Source of the DNA: Cymbidium sinense
Taxonomy: Eukaryota > Streptophyta > Magnoliopsida > Asparagales > Orchidaceae
Length of the DNA stretch: 64,000 bases
Direction: 5' to 3'
NCBI GenBank assembly: GCA_021442155.1
Contig: JAKCPB010001371.1
Coordinates: 1-64,000 of the forward strand
The translations under genes and the position numbers were made by a program. The notes under the pieces are model-generated. The model worked only from the letters and a program-made list of their open reading frames with translations, was not told where the DNA came from and did not search any database. This document shows, one piece after another, positions 22,989 through 33,800 of the stretch. The first letter of the stretch is position 1. Each line of letters starts with the position of its first letter.

Positions 22989-25078
22989 GCCTGGAGTGGC
23001 CGCCAGCCTTAAGCACAAGCTAAAGCATACAACCTAACATCCAATCTAAAATAATGCATCATAAAACAAATCATACATCACATCGTACACTGTCCTAACT
23101 TAGAGTTAGAAGTGGTGACTTAATTCTAATGTGTGTATTATGGCTTGTGTGGTAAGTCTTGTAAGGCAATAGTGTTGAATTTTCTATGTGAAGAAGGATT
23201 CAAACTAACATGAAAGGTTGATTTCACGTGTAGTTTAATTGATTTGAGAATTTTAATTTGTGTTTTCTTTTGTTTTATTTTATTACACAAAGTGTTATAA
23301 AGAAAGGAAAAGAGGATTGCCCTATTTCATCCCTAAGTCACTCTCTAAAGTATATTAATTTGATTTAGTTCTCTTTAGAATGGCCTATTAAATGATTTAA
23401 TTAATCCAAAGTTAAGGTTCACTTTAAATAATCCTATTCAAAATGAAAGGCATCTTAAGATTAATTTAATTGAATTATTACCACATGACATATATTAAAT
23501 AATTCTTTTCCATCACATGTAACATGCATAAGATTTAATCCTAAGTGTATCTAAACATGCAACATATTTTAGCACACTTAAAAGATAAATGTATGTGTAT
23601 ATTTAGAATTTAGATTTATTTGATTGAATTATTTAAACATATTAATTTCAAACTTTATCCAAATTTTTATACAAAAAAGACATAAGAATGAAATTACATA
23701 GGCATGCCCATTGTTAAACCAGGGAAGTGAGGTAATCAAATGACCTCCTTGGAGCTAGCTAAAGCCTCGTATTCTTAGGATGTCCAACTATATACTCATT
23801 TGCATTCAAACATATGTAAATTCATACATGAACATAGGAAGTAAGCTCTAATTCATAGGGCTAATTAATTCAACCACTTAGTCAATTATGCATGCATGCA
23901 ATTTTAACGTAAAATGGTATTTTCATTCACTAATCACATATACATATACATGAAAAAGATATAGGAAAGTATGCATCATTGTTAAACCAGATAAGTGAGG
24001 AAATCAAATGACCTCCTAGGGCTAACTAAAGCCTCAGATTCTGGTATGTCCAGACTATATACTTGCTTTTCTTGGGCACACATGGATGTATATATATCGT
24101 GGAAAGAAAACCATGCAAAGATTGTATATTTTTATTTGATTGAATCATTTATATATATTAATTAAATTTCTATCCAAATTCTAATGTTAAAATACATAAG
24201 AATGAAATCAAATGGATACGTGCCATTGTTAAACTATGGAAGTAAGGAAATAAAATGACCTCCTTGGTGCTAGCTAAAGCCTCGTGTTATCGGGATGTCC
24301 ATACTATATACCCATTTTCATTCAATATTATATAAATCAACACATGAATAGGGGAAAGAGAACACAACATTCATAAAAATCATGTGATTCATTCAGTGAA
24401 ACTAGTTGTTAAGCATGTGATTCATTCAAATATAAGCATATGATTCATTCAACTAAACTAGTTCTAAAGGACAATCAAATCAAATAAGATTATTTAAAGT
24501 AAACCAAAGCTTCTTCGTTAATTAAGTTTTGGATTTGATTTGATTTAAAGAGGAGAATAGAAATCATCACTTGCTGTTTTAAACCCATTCCCACATTAGT
24601 GATATTATTTAATTTAAAGAAATGTAATTAAGTTGATTTTATGGGATAATTAAGTTGAGCCCTTAATTAGATGAATTAATTATGCTTACCTATGTCACCT
24701 TAAAGTAATTAACAAAATTATTATGAGCCAACATGATATGCATGGAAAATAAACTTGCAATGATCTAAGGAAATAAAAGGGGCCTAATGCAATTGCCTCA
24801 TGATTAATAGTTAATTAGATTAAGAGACTTAATTACTCTTATGGTTTTCCACACATGTGGACTAACCATAATTTGATTAAACTCTTTCAGGTTATTAAAC
24901 ACCTAAAGATCTACCCCATGCTTTAATTAATTAAGGTCTGATGTGATTATGATTTCAATTTGATTATGTGATTTAATTAAGTAGCTAAATCTTTATTAAT
25001 TCTATTTTAAAAAAGGGAGAAATGATCTTAGGGAAAGGGCTCCCAACCTATTCCTTAGTTGACTTACTATTGAACAAT
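22989..25078 (+). repeat. Long non-coding AT-rich block of the compound element (matches C1 in inverted orientation)
   Basis: There is no coding capacity. The block aligns in reverse complement with about 43,215 down to 41,255 (for example AGAAGTGGTGACTTAATTCT at 23,107 against its complement at 43,103-43,125) and partly with the corresponding 53.7-54.8 kb section. It may be a long LTR or untranslated region of the gypsy element; no terminal TG...CA with flanking duplication was established. The block ends abruptly at CAATGATTA, where C-strand telomere-like repeat begins. At its left edge a GC-rich 20 bp stretch (CTGGAGTGGCCGCCAG) marks a loss of about 1.1 kb relative to copy C. Confidence 0.65.
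23700..24315 (+). repeat. Three-copy internal repeat, period about 260 bp
   Basis: The motif GTTAAACCAGGGAAGTGAGG, followed by AAATCAAATGACCTCC and GCTAGCTAAAGCCTC, recurs at about 23,714, 23,981 and 24,229. It is followed each time by a GGATGTCCA...ACTATATAC segment. The inverted block near 42,200-42,540 has two such copies and 54,700-54,765 part of one, so copy number varies between the duplicates. Confidence 0.85.
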
Positions 25079-25551
25079 GATTACTAAAAACCTAAACCTA
25101 AGAATAAAAAACCTAAATATGATAAAAAGTGGATGTAAAATAAGAATAAAATAAACCTAAAATAAAATAAAATAAAAATTAAATAAAAACCTAAATTTAG
25201 AAAAATAAACCTAAAAATAAAACCTAAAATAAATAAAAAATAAAACCAAAGCCCTAAACTAAAAAAAAACCTAAACCTAAAATAAAAATAAAATAAACAA
25301 AATAAAATAAACCTAAACCTAAACAAAAATATACTAAACAAAAATAAATGAAACCTAAACCAAAACCTAAAAAAAACTAAACCTAAACCTAAAACAAAAT
25401 TTTAATAAAATAACATAAATTAAAAATAAACCATAAACCCTAAACCCTAAACCCTAAAATCATAAACCCTAAATGATAAACCCAAAACCCTAAAACCTAA
25501 ACTCTAAACTAACCCTAAACCTAAAACCCTAAATAATCCTTAAACCCTAAG
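25079..25551 (+). repeat. First C-strand-oriented telomere-like block
   Basis: CCTAAA/AATAAA sequence passing into CCCTAAA, almost without G. This is the first sequence after the orientation switch. A minus-strand Phe-rich open frame here is merely translated repeat. Confidence 0.9.
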
Positions 25552-26010
25552 AACGGGCAGAACCTTGATGGCTAGAACATCACTATCAACTAGGTTCAGT
25601 CTGGATTTAGAGGTGGAGGCGAAGGCGGAGGTTACGATTATCGTAGTGGTTGTGGGGAATCTGGGGGTGCTGGTGGATATGAAGGTGGTGGTCGGAGCAG
25701 TGGTGGTTATGAGGGAGGAGCTGTGAGGCTACACTGCAGCAGGGGGGGAGATGGGATATGATGGCGATCCGCTACTGAGAGGCTAGGTGGTCATGGGAAT
25801 TGGAGAAACTAAAGAACCCAATGACTTGCTTATGGAACTATTTTTTTAGAGTAGAGACGGTTCTACTTATCTAGGGTTTTTAATTTGCTCTATGGGTGCT
25901 ATTTTTTATCTATGTCATCACTTGGGTTTTAGAAAACTTGGGGTTTTACTTGGTTCATGAAATCGAAAAGAAGAAATGTTGAGTCTGAATTTGTTCTCTA
26001 TTAAAAAAAA
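25552..26010 (+). pseudogene. GRP 3' fragment, copy R1
   Basis: The frame reads NGQNLDG-stop-NITIN-stop-VQSGFRGGGEGGGYD, then YRSGCGESGGAGGYEGGGRSSGGY. This is a clear relic of the RRM end and the Gly/Tyr/Arg/Ser-rich tail of a plant GRP7-type protein, with two early stops. A frameshift follows, then GGGATATGATGGCGATCC, an ATTGGAGAAACTAAAG segment at the expected stop, and a 3'UTR-like region ending TTCTCTATTAAAAAAAACC. Intact plant GRPs bind RNA through an RRM that is missing here apart from its last dozen or so residues. This copy and R3 give the clearest view of the parent protein. Confidence 0.88.
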
Positions 26011-27117
26011 CCATAAACCCTTAACCATAAACTAAAACTTAAACCCTAAACCTAAAACCTAAACCCTAAACTCTAAACCTCAAACCTTAAACTCCAAACC
26101 TTAAACCCTAAACTACCCTAAACCCTAAACCCTAAAAAGCTATAAACCTAAACCTAAACTAAATAAAACCTAAAAATAAAATAAATAAAAAAATCTAAAC
26201 CAAAATAAAATAAAATAAAAATTTAAACTAAAACTTAAACCTAAACCTAAACCTAAACCTAAAAAAGGAAATAAAATAAATAATAAAAACTAAACTAAAA
26301 TAAAATAAATAAACTAAAAAAATAAAAAACTAAATAAAATAAAAATTAAACCTAAAATAAAATAAAATAAAATAAAACTAAATAAAAACCTAAACCTAAA
26401 AAATAAACAAAAAAATAAAATGGACAAATAAAAAAATAAAACCTAAACTGTAAACTAAAAAAAGCCTAAACCTAAAATGAAAATAAAATAAATAAACTAA
26501 AATAAACCTGAACCTAAACTAAAATAAACTAAACTAAAATAGATAAATCCTAAACCTAAACCTAAACCTAAAATAAATAAAATAAAATAAACTAAAATAA
26601 ACCTAAACCTAAACTAAAAAATAAAACCTAAAATTATCCTAAAATACAAACCTAAAACCTAAACCTAAGAAAATAAAATAAAAACCTAAATCTAAACCAA
26701 AAAATAAAAAATAAAACTTAAACCTAAAAAATAAAAAAATAAAAAAACTCAACTAAAAAATAAACCTAAACCTAAAAAATAAACCAAAATAAAAGACCTA
26801 AAATAAAATAAGTAAACATATTATAAATAAACTAAACTAAATAAAAATAAAAAATAAACCTAAATAAAAATAAATAAAATAAAATAAACTAAATAAATTA
26901 AATAAACTTAAACCTATCGGTTTACATAATTTCAAAAAAACTCTTAACCCTAAATCCTAAACCCTAAACCATAAACCCTAAAACTAACCCTAAAACCTAC
27001 AACCCTAAAACCCTAAACCCTAAACATGGAACCTTAAACCTTAAAACCTTAAACCTTAAACCCTAAACCATAAAGCCTAAGTTAATCTTGAACTCTAAAC
27101 TAACCCTAAACACTAAG
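26011..27117 (+). repeat. C-strand telomere-like array
   Basis: CCCTAAA-rich flanks around a CCTAAA/AATAAA core with almost no G. One island (CCTATCGGTTTACATAATTT) lies at 26,913-26,932. With R1 it makes a unit of about 1.56 kb. Confidence 0.9.
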
Positions 27118-27537
27118 AGTGGGCGGAACCTTGATGGCATGAACATCACCATCAACTGCCTGCCTACATCTAGTAGAGGAGGCTAAGGTGAGGCGTATCA
27201 AGAAGATGGAGGCGGAGGAGAGTGACAAAGGTTACAGTCATGGTGGTGGCAGAGGGGGAGATTAGGGATATGATGGTAGATCTCGCTACTAAAGAGGCGG
27301 AGGTGGTTCTAATGGGAACTAGAGAAACTGAAGAATGACCGATCTGATTTGCTGCTTATGAAATTATGTCTTTACAATAAAGATGATTTTACTTTTCTAG
27401 GGTTTTTGATTTGCTCTATAGGTGCTCATTTTTTATCTATGTTGTCACTTGTGTCTTAAAAAAGTTGGGGTGCTACTTGGTTGATGAAATCAAAAAGAAA
27501 AAAAATGTTTAATTTGAATTTATCCTCTATTAAAAAA
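27118..27537 (+). pseudogene. GRP 3' fragment, copy R2
   Basis: It begins AGTGGGCGGAACCTTGATGG directly after CACTAAG, the standard breakpoint. The central Gly-rich part is shortened and scrambled. GGTTACAGTCATGGTGGTGG (Gly-Tyr-Ser-His-Gly-Gly) and GGTTCTAATGGGAACTAG, a remnant of the C-terminal Gly-Ser-Asn-Gly-Asn-stop, are readable. The 3'UTR-like region ends CCTCTATTAAAAAATAAAAC. Only about 30 bp of telomere-like sequence separates it from the next copy, far less than the usual 1 kb or more. Confidence 0.83.
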
Positions 27538-27570
27538 TAAAACTTTAAACCTTAAACCCTAAACCCTAAG

Positions 27571-28016
27571 AATGGGAAGAACCATAATGACAGGAACATC
27601 ACCATTAGCTAAGTGCAATCTAGATTTGGTAGTGGAGGCGAAGGTGGAGGTGGTTGTTATCACAGTGGTGGTGGGGGATCTAGAGGTGCTAGTGGATATG
27701 GAGGTGGTGGTTGGAGCAATGGTGGTTATAGACGTGAGAGGATTACAAAATATGTGGTGGTGAGAGAGAGAGATCGGGATATGATGGCGATCCCGCTTCG
27801 ATAGGGAATGGAAACTAGAAAAAGAATTATTAATCCGATCTACTTCTTATTAAACTGTCTTTATAGTAGAGATGATTCCACTTATCTAGGGTTTTATGGG
27901 TGCTCATTTTTTATCTATGTTGTCACTTATGTCTTAGAAAACTTGGGGTGATACTTAGTTCACGAAAGTGAAAAGAAGAAATGTTGAGTATGAATTTGTT
28001 CTCTATTAAAAAAAAA
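27571..28016 (+). pseudogene. GRP 3' fragment, copy R3
   Basis: Starts AATGGGAAGAACC after CCCTAAG and reads NGKNHNDRNITIS-stop-VQSRFGSGGEGGGG, then YHSGGGGSRGASGYGGGGWS and NGGYRRERI. The Gly/Tyr/Ser-rich tail stays open for 63 codons (27,613-27,804), but there is no in-frame ATG and the residues after NGGY are out of the original frame. The 3'UTR-like region and an A-tract follow. This is the longest continuous glycine-rich reading in the window and was probably misread as a gene only because of that; it lacks the RNA-binding domain. Confidence 0.85.
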
Positions 28017-28905
28017 CTTAAACCCTAAATCCTAAACCCTAAACCTTAAATTAAAACTTAAACCATAAACCAAAAACCTAAACTCTAAACCCTAAACCCC
28101 AAACCCTAAACCCCAAACTCTAAACCCTAAACCCTAAACCCTAAAAAGCTTAAAACCTAAATCTAAACTAAATAAAACTTAAAAATAAAATAAATAAAAA
28201 GCCTAAACTAACATAAGATCAACAAATTAAGTTAAATTAAAACATAAACTAAAACCTAAACCTAAACCTAAACCTAAAAAAAAAATAAAAAAAACTCAAC
28301 TAAAATAAAATAAATAAAAACCTAAACTAAACTAAAAAATAAAAAACTTAAATAAAATAAAAACTAAACATATAATAAAAATAAAGTTAACCTAAAATAA
28401 AACAATATAAAAACCTAAACTTAAAAAATAAACCAAAAAAAAAAATAAAAATGAATAAAAAAAAAACCTAAACCCTAAACTAAAAAAAACCTAAACCTAA
28501 AATAAAAATAAGATAAATAAACTAAAATAAACCTAAACCTAAACTAAAATATACAAAACTAAAATAAATAAATCCTAAACATAAAACTAAACCTAAAGTA
28601 AATAAAATAAAATAAACTAAAATAAACTAAACCTAAACTAAACCTAAAACCTAAAATAAAACCTAAAACCTAAACCTAAAAAAAAATAAAAAACCTAAAC
28701 CTAAACTTAAAAAAATAAAACTTAACCTAAAAAAAATAAAAAAATAAACTCAACTAAAAAATAAACCTAAACCTAAAGATAAAAAATAAAATCAAAACTA
28801 AAATAAATAAACATAAAATAAATAAACTAAACTAATTAAAAAAAAAATAAACCAAAAAAATAAAATAAACTTAAATAAATAAAAAACAAACTAAATAAAC
28901 AAAAA

Positions 28906-28925
28906 CCTACTGGTTTACTTAATTT
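28906..28925 (+). repeat. Conserved 20-bp island, right-arm example
   Basis: CCTACTGGTTTACTTAATTT. Other right-arm occurrences begin near 26,913, 47,527, 48,659, 48,749, 49,310 (partial), 55,687 (decayed), 60,049, 61,899, 62,411 and 63,619. All share the orientation relative to CCCTAAA seen on the opposite strand of the left arm. Confidence 0.88.
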
Positions 28926-28978
28926 AAGAAAAGAAAAACCCTAAACCCTAAAACTAACCCTAAACCCTAAAACCTAAA

Positions 28979-29034
28979 CCCTAAACCCTAAACCCTAAAC
29001 CCTAAACCCTAAACCCTAAACCCTAAACCCTAAA
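28979..29034 (+). repeat. Perfect (CCCTAAA)8 telomere repeat
   Basis: Eight uninterrupted heptamers, the longest perfect run noticed in the window. The only other long one noticed is at 58,343-58,390 (six units plus a partial). This fixes the underlying unit as the Arabidopsis-type plant telomere repeat. Confidence 0.95.
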
Positions 29035-29178
29035 ACCCTAAACATTAAAACCCTAAACCCTAAAATCCTAAACCCTAAACCCTAAACCCTAAAACCTACA
29101 ACTGACCTTAAACCTAAACCCTAACTTAAACTAACCTAAACCCTAAACCCAAACCCTAAACCAACCCTAAACCCTAAG

Positions 29179-29597
29179 AATTAGAACCTTGAAAGAACAT
29201 CACCTTCAAATAAGTTCACTAAATATGGTGGGGAGGCAAAGGAGGTGATGATGGCGTAGGGTGGTGGGGTATCTTGAGGTGCCGGGATGGAGGTGGTGGA
29301 GTGGTGGTTATGGAGGCAGGAGTTAGCGGTGGTGGTGGAGGTAGAGATCGGGATATGATGGTGGATCCTACCATGAGGCGGGTTCTATGGGAGCTGGAGA
29401 AATCAAGAATGACCAAAAATTACTTATGGAACCATGTCTATATAGTAGAGATAGTTCTACTTATCAATTATTTTTGATTTGCTCTATGGGTGCTCATTAT
29501 TTATCTATGTCCGCTATGTCTTAAAAACTTGCTACTTGGTTGATAAAATCAAAATAAAAAAAATGTTGAATCTAAATTTGTTCTCTATTAAAAAAAA
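29179..29597 (+). pseudogene. GRP 3' fragment, copy R4
   Basis: Begins AATTAGAACCTTGAAAGAAC after CCCTAAG. It is heavily decayed, with small losses in the Gly-rich part. GGTTATGGAGGCAGGAG and GGTAGAGATCGGGATATG (Gly-Arg-Asp-Arg and following) remain. The 3'UTR-like region ends TTCTCTATTAAAAAAAATAT. Minus-strand and plus-strand open frames of about 65 codons across it are shadows of this Gly-rich sequence. Confidence 0.82.
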
Positions 29598-30072
29598 TAT
29601 TAAACCTAAACCCTAAACCTTAAACTAAAACTATACCTAAACCTAAACCCTAAACCTCAACCCTAAAACCAAAACTAAAATGCTAAACCCTAAACACTAA
29701 ACTAAAACTAAACCTAAACCCTCCCTAAACCCTAAACCTAAACCCTAAACACTAAACCCTAAAAACCTAAACTATAAACCCTAAACCATAAAACCTACAA
29801 CCCTAAATCATAAACCCCAACCCTAAACCCTTAACCCTAATCCATAAACTAACCCTAAACCCTAAACCCTAAACTAACCCCTAAACCCTAAACTCTAAAC
29901 TAAGCTTAAACCCTTACCCTAAACCCTAAACCTAAACCTTGAATAAAGATGTTCTTAGGAGTTGATCTAAAGAATGACCTAATCCTAACATGGTTATGGC
30001 AGCTAAAAAAATGTCTTCAAGAGACTTTCCTTGACTATTAGAGATTTGAATACCTAAACCCTAACCCTAAAT
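29598..30072 (+). repeat. C-strand telomere-like repeat ending at the AT satellite
   Basis: CCCTAAA-derived sequence to about 29,940. A non-telomeric piece of about 110 bp follows (29,945-30,050; it contains AACCTTGAATAAAGATGTTC, which may be a scrambled GRP start). A last CCTAAACCCTAACCCTAAAT lies at 30,053-30,072. Confidence 0.75.
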
Positions 30073-31485
30073 CATATAATAATACCATATATTATATGTA
30101 GCATCATATATTTGAGCATGTAGTGATGTGTTGTTGGATGTTATAAGATGTTTTGAAATGTATTTTAGTATATGGTATTGTGCCCTATATTACTATAAAT
30201 CATAAAAATATTGATTTAATAAATTAGATGAAGAAATTTGTTAAATTTGAAGTGGGAACTATGTTGTAGTACCAAACAAAGTTATGCTATGCCACTTGTA
30301 GTCTAAAAAAGTAAGATTATATGTTCAAAAGAAATATTATATGTAGCATAGTATAGCATCATATATCATAATATATTATTCTATGCATTTTAAATTATTT
30401 TAGTATTTTACAATCATGCAAGCACTACACTAGCATTATTTATTAAAGTGTTGATTTAGACTTTAAAATGGTAGAATTTGGCCAAATTCATAATAGGTGG
30501 AGCATGGCATCATAATATATTATTCTAATTTAAAATATGTAAGTGATATAACTAAAATATATAGTTTTATTGTTTATTTTAATTTTATGATTTTATTATC
30601 TTAAGCAATCCGTTATGATGTGATATGCAATATAATATAATATAATATGTTATAGAGTATTATAATATAGGATGCCATAACATAGTGTAGCTTCATGCAT
30701 TATAGCATATGATTGTGTATTTATTTGTTGTTTAGCATATTTTAGCTTGTTATAGTATGATGTAGTAGAGTTTATACTAGTATAATTCATAAAAATATTG
30801 ATTTATAGGTTTGAGATGATGGGATTTGGCCAAATTTAAGCTTTAGGGAACATCATTTGTGGTGTCTTTCTTTTAATAAAAGAATGGAATTTTGCATCCA
30901 AAATTAATGTTTATTTTTCAACCAAATATTATAAATTTTTTCTCAAAGTGATTCATTTTAAGGTGTAATGTAAGATAATATATTATATGAAAGCATATTA
31001 AAATATAATGTACATAACAATATAACTTCACATTTATATGAATGTGGTGGTGTGTTACTAAATGTTATTGTACATTTTAGTATGTTTTACTTTTGTTATA
31101 ATACATTGGGTCAAAACTCACAAAAATGTTAATTTGAAGGTTGACATGGAAGAATTTAGCAAATTCATGGCACACACCAAAGAAGCAACACCAAAATTCT
31201 ACTATTTTTACCATTTCTAATAGAAAATAACCATTTTACATCCAAAATGAACATTATTCATATTTTGAGAAAATTTTGTTATTTGTTCCTTTAAGTGATT
31301 CTAATGAGGTATAATGTTAGATAATATATTATATTATAGCAAATTATATTATAACATATATATTATAATATAATATAGTGTGTTAATTCACATTATAATA
31401 TATTTATCATGATATTTCAAATCATAAAATGTTGATTACAATGTTAAGATGATGTAATTTGAATGAATACATTGTTAGGATTTTA
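30073..31485 (+). repeat. AT-rich tandem satellite, about 5 monomers of about 250-345 bp
   Basis: A marker segment resembling CATAAAAATGTTGATTT, followed by a purine-rich GATG and AATTTGGCCAAATTCAT-like sequence, recurs near 30,188, 30,441, 30,785, 31,109 and 31,422 (spacings about 253, 344, 324 and 313). Between the markers lie TATAATATATTATAT and TAGCAT-rich stretches. There is no coding potential, and it is unrelated to the telomere-like arrays on either side. Confidence 0.75.
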
Positions 31486-33800
31486 GTTGAAGTATTAAAG
31501 AAAAATAAGAGAAGAAATTTGATGAGAATTACATGTCAAGGACATGGAGGGAGATCCACTAGGGGATCACATGCTAGACATGTGAGGGTCATAGAAAAAA
31601 AAAATTATTGGGATAAGGTTTGAATTTGATTTGATTATATGATTTATGGAAAGAAGATCCACTCGGGATAAGAATCTATAATCCACCAAGAATTAAGATC
31701 TAATCAACTTTAATTTTTTTTGTTTTAATTAATGCGGAGGCAAATCTGCTAGAGATATAGGCTCAAGTTCATTGGGGATCAGGTATATGAACCTTCCACT
31801 AGGGAAGCAGGTTCAGGCTATCCCCTAGGAATTGGGATTTGAGTTTGATTTCATAGATTTTTGGGGATGTATCTACTGGGAATAAGAGATTGGTTGGATT
31901 TCTTTGATTTAGACTCTACTGGGAGTTTAGTTGGTTTAATTTGGCTCCACTAAGGAGGTTGGTTTTGAATTTGATTTATTTGACTTATTTATATGATTTG
32001 GGGCTCCAAGGAGAAGGGTGTGATTTAACCCACTAGGAAAATTAGATTGGGTTTAATTTAATCTAAGTTAGTATGGACCTTGTTCGTTGGACCCACTAAG
32101 AATGAGCTATCTCAGCCTTGACCTACCTTTGGTTTACAAATCCAAATGGATAGTCTACAAGTTGTTGGGTAGAGCTAGCCAATCTAAGGGGTTGCCTTTC
32201 TGTGCAAATGTTAGGAAGAAGCGTAGATATACATCTTCCAAAGCGAGGAACAACCATAAGGGTGACCTGTTACATGCACATCAAATTGAACCTGACCTAG
32301 GGTGACTACTTAGTGAATGCTAGTGGGGACTTATATCAACTCAAAAGTAGTCAGGATTAATTTTATCTTAATTTCATGTGATTTGATATGGTTTATTTGG
32401 TTTAGTTTGAGTTTGAATTGAGGGCATATCCACTGGGAGGGTTTGTCAAATTTGATAGATTTAATTTATGGACCATGTCGATGATGGACCCACCAAGAAG
32501 GGGCTATATTGGACTTGTCCTATCTCATTTATAAATCCAAATGGAAAGTCTAATGGCCATGGGGTAGAGCTAGCCAACCTAAGGGGTTTCCTTTTGGTGC
32601 AATGATTATGCTAGAAGAGGTAGCACTTACATCTTCTAAAGCAGTGAACAACCACTAGGGTGACCTATTGGTAGAATAACAAATCGAACCTGACTTAGGG
32701 GTGACTATTGAGTGAATGATGCTAGGGACTTATATTAACTCAAGAGTAGTAAGTGATTCTTATAGAGAGTTTTACACGCCTTAAAGATAGGATGCTTGGG
32801 AAAAGGTATAGGGATGTCCCCCCTAATCCACAAGTGAATATATATTTATTTATATTTGTGGGACCTTAGTGCAGGGACCACACTAAGAAGGAGCTTTATT
32901 AGCCTTGACATATCTCAGATTTACTGGACCAAGAGAGAATTTGCACATCCATAGGATGGATTCTTTAACCATAAGGGTGGTTACTAGGAAAGGGGAACTA
33001 TTCAATCTGATAGTAACCTGGGTAGTGTCTAAATGGGGTCACAAAGGATGTGATCCAAATATAGTGTCCTCAGGGGAGGTGCTACTAGGGGAGTTATCTT
33101 GAGCCCTGAAAAAAAAAGCCTATAGGTGTATGGTGGCCAACTCAAGGAGAAAGTGTAGTAGACTTACATCTTCCATGAGTGGTGTACCTTAAGGTAGAAC
33201 TAACCAACCTAAGGTGTATCTATCAACATAGTGAGAACCAACCAACCTAAGTTGCCCATGTTCAATGATCATGGAAAGAAATCATGTAGTTTACAACTTT
33301 CCAAGTAGAATTGATCATTGAGATAGTCTATCATTAGTGGGACAGATATATTTGACCTAGAGTGACTACTAAGAGGGGAGCCCTGAGGAAGGACTAGATC
33401 TAGACTTGAAGTAGTCAAGAGGGAAGGAGTTGCTAGGGTACTTATCCTAAACCTCAAATATAGTCGACCCAATCAGTGTACGAAGACTAATCCAAGAAGA
33501 AAGCATAGCAGACTCACATCCTCTTAAACAAAGCCAACATGAGGTAGCTTACCACATGGTGGGACTACCAAACTAATAAGGTGCTCATCGCAAAGTGTAA
33601 GGAAGGAAAGTATAGTGACTTACATCCTGAAAGCAAAGGGACACACAGTAGGTAGCACGTCACCAACCTAGAGTAGCTATTGAGAGTGTCGGGCATGTTA
33701 TCTCAACTAGTCGATAAAAAGATATGTGTTTGTTTTATATGTTTATGTAGTAGTGTTTGTTGTGTCGATGAAGGATATGACATCACCTGATTCCTTACAC
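31486..33800 (+). repeat. Non-coding block with recurring CCACTAGGG-like motif
   Basis: No convincing gene was found. Short motifs of the type TCCACTAGGGGA, CCACTCGGGA, CTACTGGGA and CCCACTAAGA recur at intervals of several tens of bases from about 31,553 to 32,900, and the segment holds imperfect tandem repeats of about 390 bp. Further repeated phrases (ACTTACATCTTCC and AACCAACCTAAGG types) extend to about 33,640. It lies downstream of the minus-strand integrase and may be the 3' untranslated part of that element. Confidence 0.6.
32074..32990 (+). repeat. Imperfect tandem repeat, period about 387 bp
   Basis: Copy 1 (about 32,074-32,345) and copy 2 (about 32,461-32,720) share, in order, GACCCAC(T/C)AAGAA, a TTTA(C/T)AAATCCAAATGGA segment, GGGTAGAGCTAGCCAA, CTAAGGGGTT, and TTATAT(C/T)AACTCAA. 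A third, partial and more diverged copy starts near 32,870 (GGACCACACTAAGAAGGAGC). Confidence 0.85.

Larger units (their letters stand above)
28017..29178 (+). repeat. C-strand telomere-like array with the longest perfect run
   Basis: A CCTAAA/AATAAA-rich core, an island (CCTACTGGTTTACTTAATTT at 28,906-28,925), then CCCTAAA-rich sequence containing eight perfect tandem units (28,979-29,034). This is the usual order of the satellite unit. No gene. Confidence 0.92.

Noticed and set aside
25084..25341. Minus-strand open frame with Phe/Leu/Arg-rich, membrane-like translation
   Set aside because: It is a translation of TTTAGG/TTTTA repeat. Similar frames arise at 55,270-55,536. There is no codon bias or motif beyond the repeat.
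27613..27804. Glycine-rich 63-codon open frame as a small functional GRP
   Set aside because: It lacks an ATG and the RNA-binding domain, and leaves the GRP frame after the Asn-Gly-Gly-Tyr segment. Sister copies at the same position are closed by stops.
32087..32305. 72-codon plus-strand open frame
   Set aside because: It falls inside the 387-bp tandem repeat, and the second repeat copy does not keep the frame.
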